From assembly GCA_026387055.1 (NCBI GenBank), contig JAPLML010000505.1:1-8920 (forward strand): 8,920 bases of DNA. Direction: 5' to 3'. The translations under genes and the position numbers were made by a program. This document shows, piece after piece, positions 6,060 to 8,920 of the stretch; positions within the stretch are counted from its first letter, which is position 1; each line of letters begins with the position of its first letter. A model generated the notes under the pieces. The model did no database searches and was not told the DNA's origin. It saw nothing but the letters and a program-made list of their open reading frames with translations. This DNA comes from Planctomycetota bacterium. GTDB lineage: Bacteria > Planctomycetota > Phycisphaerae > FEN-1346.

Positions 6060-8431
6060 TCGCCCAGGTCGAGCACCGCCACGTCCTCCGGGCCGAGCGA
6101 GAGCGCCGCCCGGCCGTCCTTGATTGCGACGTCGGCCCCCGCCACGAGTTCCCGGCATTTCCCAGGCCGCTTCTCCCCAAGCGTTACCGTGACCGTCCTG
6201 GCCTCCGCGGAGTCGTTGAAGACGGTCAGGTACCGCTCGCCGAAGCGCTCGGCGTAGACCTTCGGGTCGCTCGAGCGGGCCCCCGTGACCGGCCGCCAGC
6301 CCGCCTCGGCCACGCGCTTCACCAGGGGCACGTACTTCTTGAAGAGCGGGCGGTCGCGGTTGTAGAGGTCCGGCCGGCTGAAGTAGTGGCCGGTCGAGGC
6401 GTCGGCGCTGAAGAACCCGGGGAACATGCCGTAGGCCAGGCACCGCTTCATGTACTTCTCGACCAGGGCATGCGAGAACTTATCGAAATTCGTGTTCATG
6501 AGGAAGCAGTACGGCTTCGGCCCGCACAGGACGCGTCGGTACATGAGTTCGTCGTCGCCCATCGGCCGCCACCGCCCGCCGGGGTTCCAGTCGGTCTCGG
6601 TCCCGAGGACGTCGAACACCGGGGCGAGCCACGGGACCGCGCCGGGCACGCCGTTGCACATCATGAGTCTGCCCATCGCGTGGACGTCGTCGGCGATGCC
6701 GCGCGAGTACTCGTACGCGATGAGGCCGCGGAAGATCGCCGGGGCCTTGGAGTCGGAGGCGAAGACCAGCGGGGTCCGCTGCCCGGCGAAGTGCTCGCGC
6801 CGAAAGTCCAGCACGTCGGTCACGTACCCCTCGGTCGAGTCGATGTACTCGCCGTCCAGGTCGCCCTTGCGGCCCGCACCGTAGAGCTTCTCCTTGGTCG
6901 CCGGGTTCCACTTGTTCTTAAAGTCGGTCACGTCGCCGGGAACGCCGGGCGAGGAGTTCATGCTCCAGACGGCCCCGTTGCACCACGGCGTGTCGCGGAG
7001 GCGGGCGGGGAAGCGGCCGTCGTCGTCGTGGTAGCCGCTCGTCTGAAGGGCCTTCGCGCTGGCATTGCCTTTCTCGGCCAGGCGCCTCGCCTCAGCCAGG
7101 GCCGCGTCCATGTTGCGCGGCAGGTTCTTATCCATCGACATCCACCAGGTCATCGGCTCGGTGTAGCGGAAGGTAAGGATGTTGTGGGCATCGTCCCAGG
7201 CGGTCTCGTCGTTGCCCTCCTTGAACCTGAAGCCGAAGTCCTCCCACCCCTGGACCTTGCTGATGGCGTGGAAGGGCATCCAGAGGCCCTGCTCGGGGGT
7301 GCGGGAACGGAAGTGGTCGGGGAATCGCTCGTACAGTCCGGCGACGGCGCCGCGGAAACCCTGTCGGCCGTCAAACATGAAGTGGCGCAGGCTGACCTCG
7401 GCGCTGGGCTTTTCGCGTGTGAGGGCGAGGTCGCAGGCCACGTAGAGGCATCCCGCCCCCGCGCTGTAACCGGCGCGGAAGAAGGCCGGCTTCGCCATGT
7501 CGAGCGCGAGCGCCTGGCCCTCGCGGCCGCGCGCCACGGCGGCCAGAGGGTAGCGCGAAAGCCGGCCGTTGGCCCCGACGCTGCCGGCGCGGAGCGTGTC
7601 AACGTATTCCATGGGCGGCGCGGCAGGGCGGTCCTCACGCGGGCCGGCGAGCCACCGCCATCCGCCCCCGCCCGCGGGCGCCGCATACACCAGCGTGACG
7701 GCCCGGTCCTTGCCCGTTTCATCGAGAAGCCGTCCGGTCACGGCGGTCGGCGCCTTCGGGTCATCCCCGTCGAGCTTCGCTTCGAGCTTCAGGCCGAGGG
7801 CCTTGGCGTCCGCGAACTCCACGAAGTCGGACTCCGCCGCCACGTCGCGCACGAGGAAGGTCGCGCTGCGTACCTTGCGGACCCGCACCGCCAAACCGTC
7901 GAACATCGCGGCCCCCTCGGGCGACTTGGGGGCCACGAGTTGCGGATCCTTGAACGAGGCCTTGCCCGAGTGGCCGCGAAGGAGCAGGTAGAAACTCAGG
8001 CTCTTGATCGGCTTGGAGGGGAAGACTGTGACCTCGGCCCTCTGCCAGTCGTGGGTGCCGGTGCGGAACGTGCCCACCTGCCCCCACAGGGGCGTGCTGT
8101 CCTGGTAGACGAGGTCGAGGTAGACGGCGTAGTCGGCGCCCGCCTCCCCGCCGACGTTCTCGGCCTTGCTCCATGCGCTCGCGATGATGGGGGCGGGGGC
8201 GGCCTGGTCGAGGACGACGGTCTGGCTCGCGCCGCGGCGGAGGCCGGCGTCGCCGCCGTTATCGCAGACGAATGCCTCGCCCTGCCGCTCGAACCCGCGC
8301 TCGTAGGGCCGCCAGGCGTCGGCCTTGAGGAGGTTCTCGCCGGTCGGCTTGAGGATTTCGAGCGCCACGCCGGCGTGGGCGGGTGCGGTGCCAAGAAGTG
8401 CGGCCATGAGTACCCCGATTCTCGCGAGCAT
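6056..8431 (-). CDS. Exported multidomain protein, putative glycoside hydrolase
   Basis: Exported protein of 791 residues. Signal peptide 1-20 (LARIGVLMAALLGTAPAHA, cleaved before GVALE). Residues 30-168 look like a jelly-roll carbohydrate-binding domain: WSKAENVGGEAGADYAVYLD, HDWQRAEVTVFPSKPIKSL and the closing GKASFKDPQLV. A beta-rich region follows to about 370, then an aromatic-rich region at 380-715 that reads as a (beta/alpha)8 barrel: GLWMPFHAISKVQGWEDFGF, RYTEPMTWWMSM, SGYHDDDGRF, DLDGEYIDSTEGY (524-536), PLVFASD, MCNGVPGAVPW and GMFPGFFSADAS. A short beta domain (720-791) ends it. Asp526, Asp531 and Glu534 of the DGEYIDSTEGY strand are my guess for catalytic residues, by likeness to strand-4 acids of clan GH-D-like enzymes. 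I cannot name the GH family or the substrate. AAGGAGG 6 nt before ATG 8431 fixes the start. The gene next downstream encodes a possible sugar-binding partner. Confidence 0.7.
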   Translation of the reverse strand: MLARIGVLMAALLGTAPAHAGVALEILKPTGENLLKADAWRPYERGFERQGEAFVCDNGGDAGLRRGASQTVVLDQAAPAPIIASAWSKAENVGGEAGADYAVYLDLVYQDSTPLWGQVGTFRTGTHDWQRAEVTVFPSKPIKSLSFYLLLRGHSGKASFKDPQLVAPKSPEGAAMFDGLAVRVRKVRSATFLVRDVAAESDFVEFADAKALGLKLEAKLDGDDPKAPTAVTGRLLDETGKDRAVTLVYAAPAGGGGWRWLAGPREDRPAAPPMEYVDTLRAGSVGANGRLSRYPLAAVARGREGQALALDMAKPAFFRAGYSAGAGCLYVACDLALTREKPSAEVSLRHFMFDGRQGFRGAVAGLYERFPDHFRSRTPEQGLWMPFHAISKVQGWEDFGFRFKEGNDETAWDDAHNILTFRYTEPMTWWMSMDKNLPRNMDAALAEARRLAEKGNASAKALQTSGYHDDDGRFPARLRDTPWCNGAVWSMNSSPGVPGDVTDFKNKWNPATKEKLYGAGRKGDLDGEYIDSTEGYVTDVLDFRREHFAGQRTPLVFASDSKAPAIFRGLIAYEYSRGIADDVHAMGRLMMCNGVPGAVPWLAPVFDVLGTETDWNPGGRWRPMGDDELMYRRVLCGPKPYCFLMNTNFDKFSHALVEKYMKRCLAYGMFPGFFSADASTGHYFSRPDLYNRDRPLFKKYVPLVKRVAEAGWRPVTGARSSDPKVYAERFGERYLTVFNDSAEARTVTVTLGEKRPGKCRELVAGADVAIKDGRAALSLGPEDVAVLDLGE

Positions 8432-8437
8432 GGGCGG

Positions 8438-8444
8438 CCTCCTT
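8438..8444 (-). promoter_or_regulatory. Shine-Dalgarno site of the putative glycosidase gene
   Basis: AAGGAGG on the minus strand with a 6-nt gap to the ATG at 8431, a near-perfect ribosome site. It predicts strong translation and settles the start. Confidence 0.85.
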
Positions 8445-8460
8445 GCGTGGTGCGTTGCCG

Positions 8461-8489
8461 TTTATCTCGCTATGCGCATCTCACAGCAA
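8461..8489 (-). promoter_or_regulatory. Weak candidate promoter of the putative glycosidase gene
   Basis: TTGCTG (8489-8484), a 17-nt spacer and GATAAA (8466-8461) on the minus strand. Box matches are poor (3 and 4 of 6) but the site lies in the least GC-rich part of the gap upstream of this gene and would give a leader of about 20 nt. Confidence 0.3.
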
Positions 8490-8493
8490 AACG

Positions 8494-8511
8494 CGCCCAG
8501 CAAGCTGGGCG
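8494..8511. repeat. Short perfect hairpin in the divergent intergenic region
   Basis: CGCCCAG (8494-8500) and CTGGGCG (8505-8511) form a 7-bp stem with a 4-nt loop. On the minus strand it is followed after two bases by TTTT, so it could be a weak terminator or attenuator upstream of the glycosidase gene, next to its candidate -35 box. An operator dyad is equally possible. Confidence 0.4.
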
Positions 8512-8631
8512 GCTAAATGGCGACGTGCTTGTCCTTCGCACTGGCCCACGCGGTCGCCTGCGGCTCCTCGCTAAACGCGGCGCGCCGCTCGCCTATCGTA
8601 CCTCGGCGGCCGTCCCCTGTCGATATTCCCG

Positions 8632-8660
8632 GTGACGTTCCGCGGCGGCGCACGTATAAT
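8632..8660 (+). promoter_or_regulatory. Promoter of the HtrA-like protease gene
   Basis: A perfect TATAAT -10 box (8655-8660) lies 17 nt after GTGACG (8632-8637), which keeps the TGAC core of the -35 consensus. Transcription would begin near 8667, leaving a leader of about 36 nt that includes the AGGGGAGA ribosome site (8686-8693), 9 nt before the ATG. A perfect -10 box is striking in DNA this rich in GC. Confidence 0.65.
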
Positions 8661-8702
8661 AGGCGCCGGCGCCGGGCGGGGCGACAGGGGAGATTCACCC
8701 TT

Positions 8703-8920
8703 ATGAAAGCATCTCTTTGTGCATGGCTGATGGTGGTGCTGGCCGGGGCGGCGGCGGGCGCGGGCGAGAATGCGCCCGAGAGCCGCGAGGACGCCCTCGC
8801 ACGCTTCGACTTCCGCCAGGTCATCCGCGCGGCCAAGGACAAGGTCTTTCCGGCGGTCGTCTACATCAAGGTGGTCCAGGAGACCCACGAGTCGGGCAAG
8901 AAGACCTCGCAGGAGATCGC
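8703..8920 (+). CDS. HtrA/DegP-like serine protease, N-terminal part only
   Basis: First 72 codons of a gene cut by the right edge. Residues 1-20 are a signal peptide (KASLCAWLMVVLAGAAAGAG). After a short acidic linker comes FRQVIRAAKDKVFPAVVYI then KVVQETHESGKKTSQEIA, the start of the trypsin-like domain of HtrA proteases (the family pattern is a helix, then PAVVxI, a variable loop, and a GSG motif expected just past the edge). The catalytic His, Asp and Ser and any PDZ domains are outside the window, so activity cannot be judged. It would act in the periplasm on misfolded or damaged proteins. It is transcribed away from the other genes from its own promoter. Family call by pattern recall from a short segment. 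Confidence 0.7.
   Translation, partial: MKASLCAWLMVVLAGAAAGAGENAPESREDALARFDFRQVIRAAKDKVFPAVVYIKVVQETHESGKKTSQEI

Noticed and set aside
5894..8635. A 913-codon open frame on the plus strand antisense to the putative glycosidase gene.
   Set aside because: Its product is a low-information Arg/Gly/His/Val-rich string with no domain, and the minus-strand protein has a signal peptide, ribosome site and folded-domain patterns. Long antisense frames are expected in DNA this GC-rich.
8513..8842. A 109-codon minus-strand open frame in the divergent gap and over the protease start.
   Set aside because: It has no ribosome site and is antisense to the protease signal peptide and HtrA-like segment; its product is Arg/Ala-rich without recognisable features.

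Overview
The window is very GC-rich DNA with bacterial gene structure. It holds six genes read on the minus strand and the beginning of a seventh on the plus strand. The protein styles suggest an uncultured member of the Planctomycetota or the wider PVC group. The pointers are several large exported proteins of unassigned family, a FecR protein paired with a CHASE2-cyclase, an exported helical-repeat protein fused to a lectin-like domain, and REP-like palindromes between genes. This placement is inferred from style, because no rRNA or other marker gene is present.

Right part (8920 down to 3947). A divergent intergenic region (8432-8702) separates a plus-strand HtrA/DegP-type protease, cut by the right edge and preceded by a strong promoter, from a minus-strand series. 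That series is a 791-residue exported putative glycoside hydrolase (8431-6056), a 540-residue exported helical-repeat plus concanavalin-A-like protein (6000-4378), and a 115-residue STAS-domain protein (4294-3947) that lacks serine at the usual phosphorylation position. The first two look like partners in handling a polysaccharide or glycoprotein in the periplasm. The second also has its own candidate promoter, overlapping the stop codon of the hydrolase gene.

Middle (3580-3946). This gene-free stretch carries a compact REP/BIME-like unit with two paired hairpins, a further long inverted repeat, and a candidate promoter for the next operon.

Left part (3579 down to 1). A three-gene minus-strand cluster encodes an exported small helical protein (3579-3010), a secreted FecR-domain protein (2728-1913) and a membrane CHASE2-class III nucleotide cyclase (1902 to beyond the left edge). 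The cyclase starts 10 nt after the FecR stop. The likely job of the cluster is to sense something outside the cytoplasm and convert it to a cyclic nucleotide. Between the first and second genes lies a 131-bp MITE-like element. It has perfect 16-bp terminal inverted repeats and two internal hairpins that differ by compensatory changes.

I found no tRNA, rRNA, CRISPR array or transposase gene. The most unusual material is the set of palindromic elements, the STAS protein without its acceptor serine, and the two large insertions in the CHASE2 sensor.
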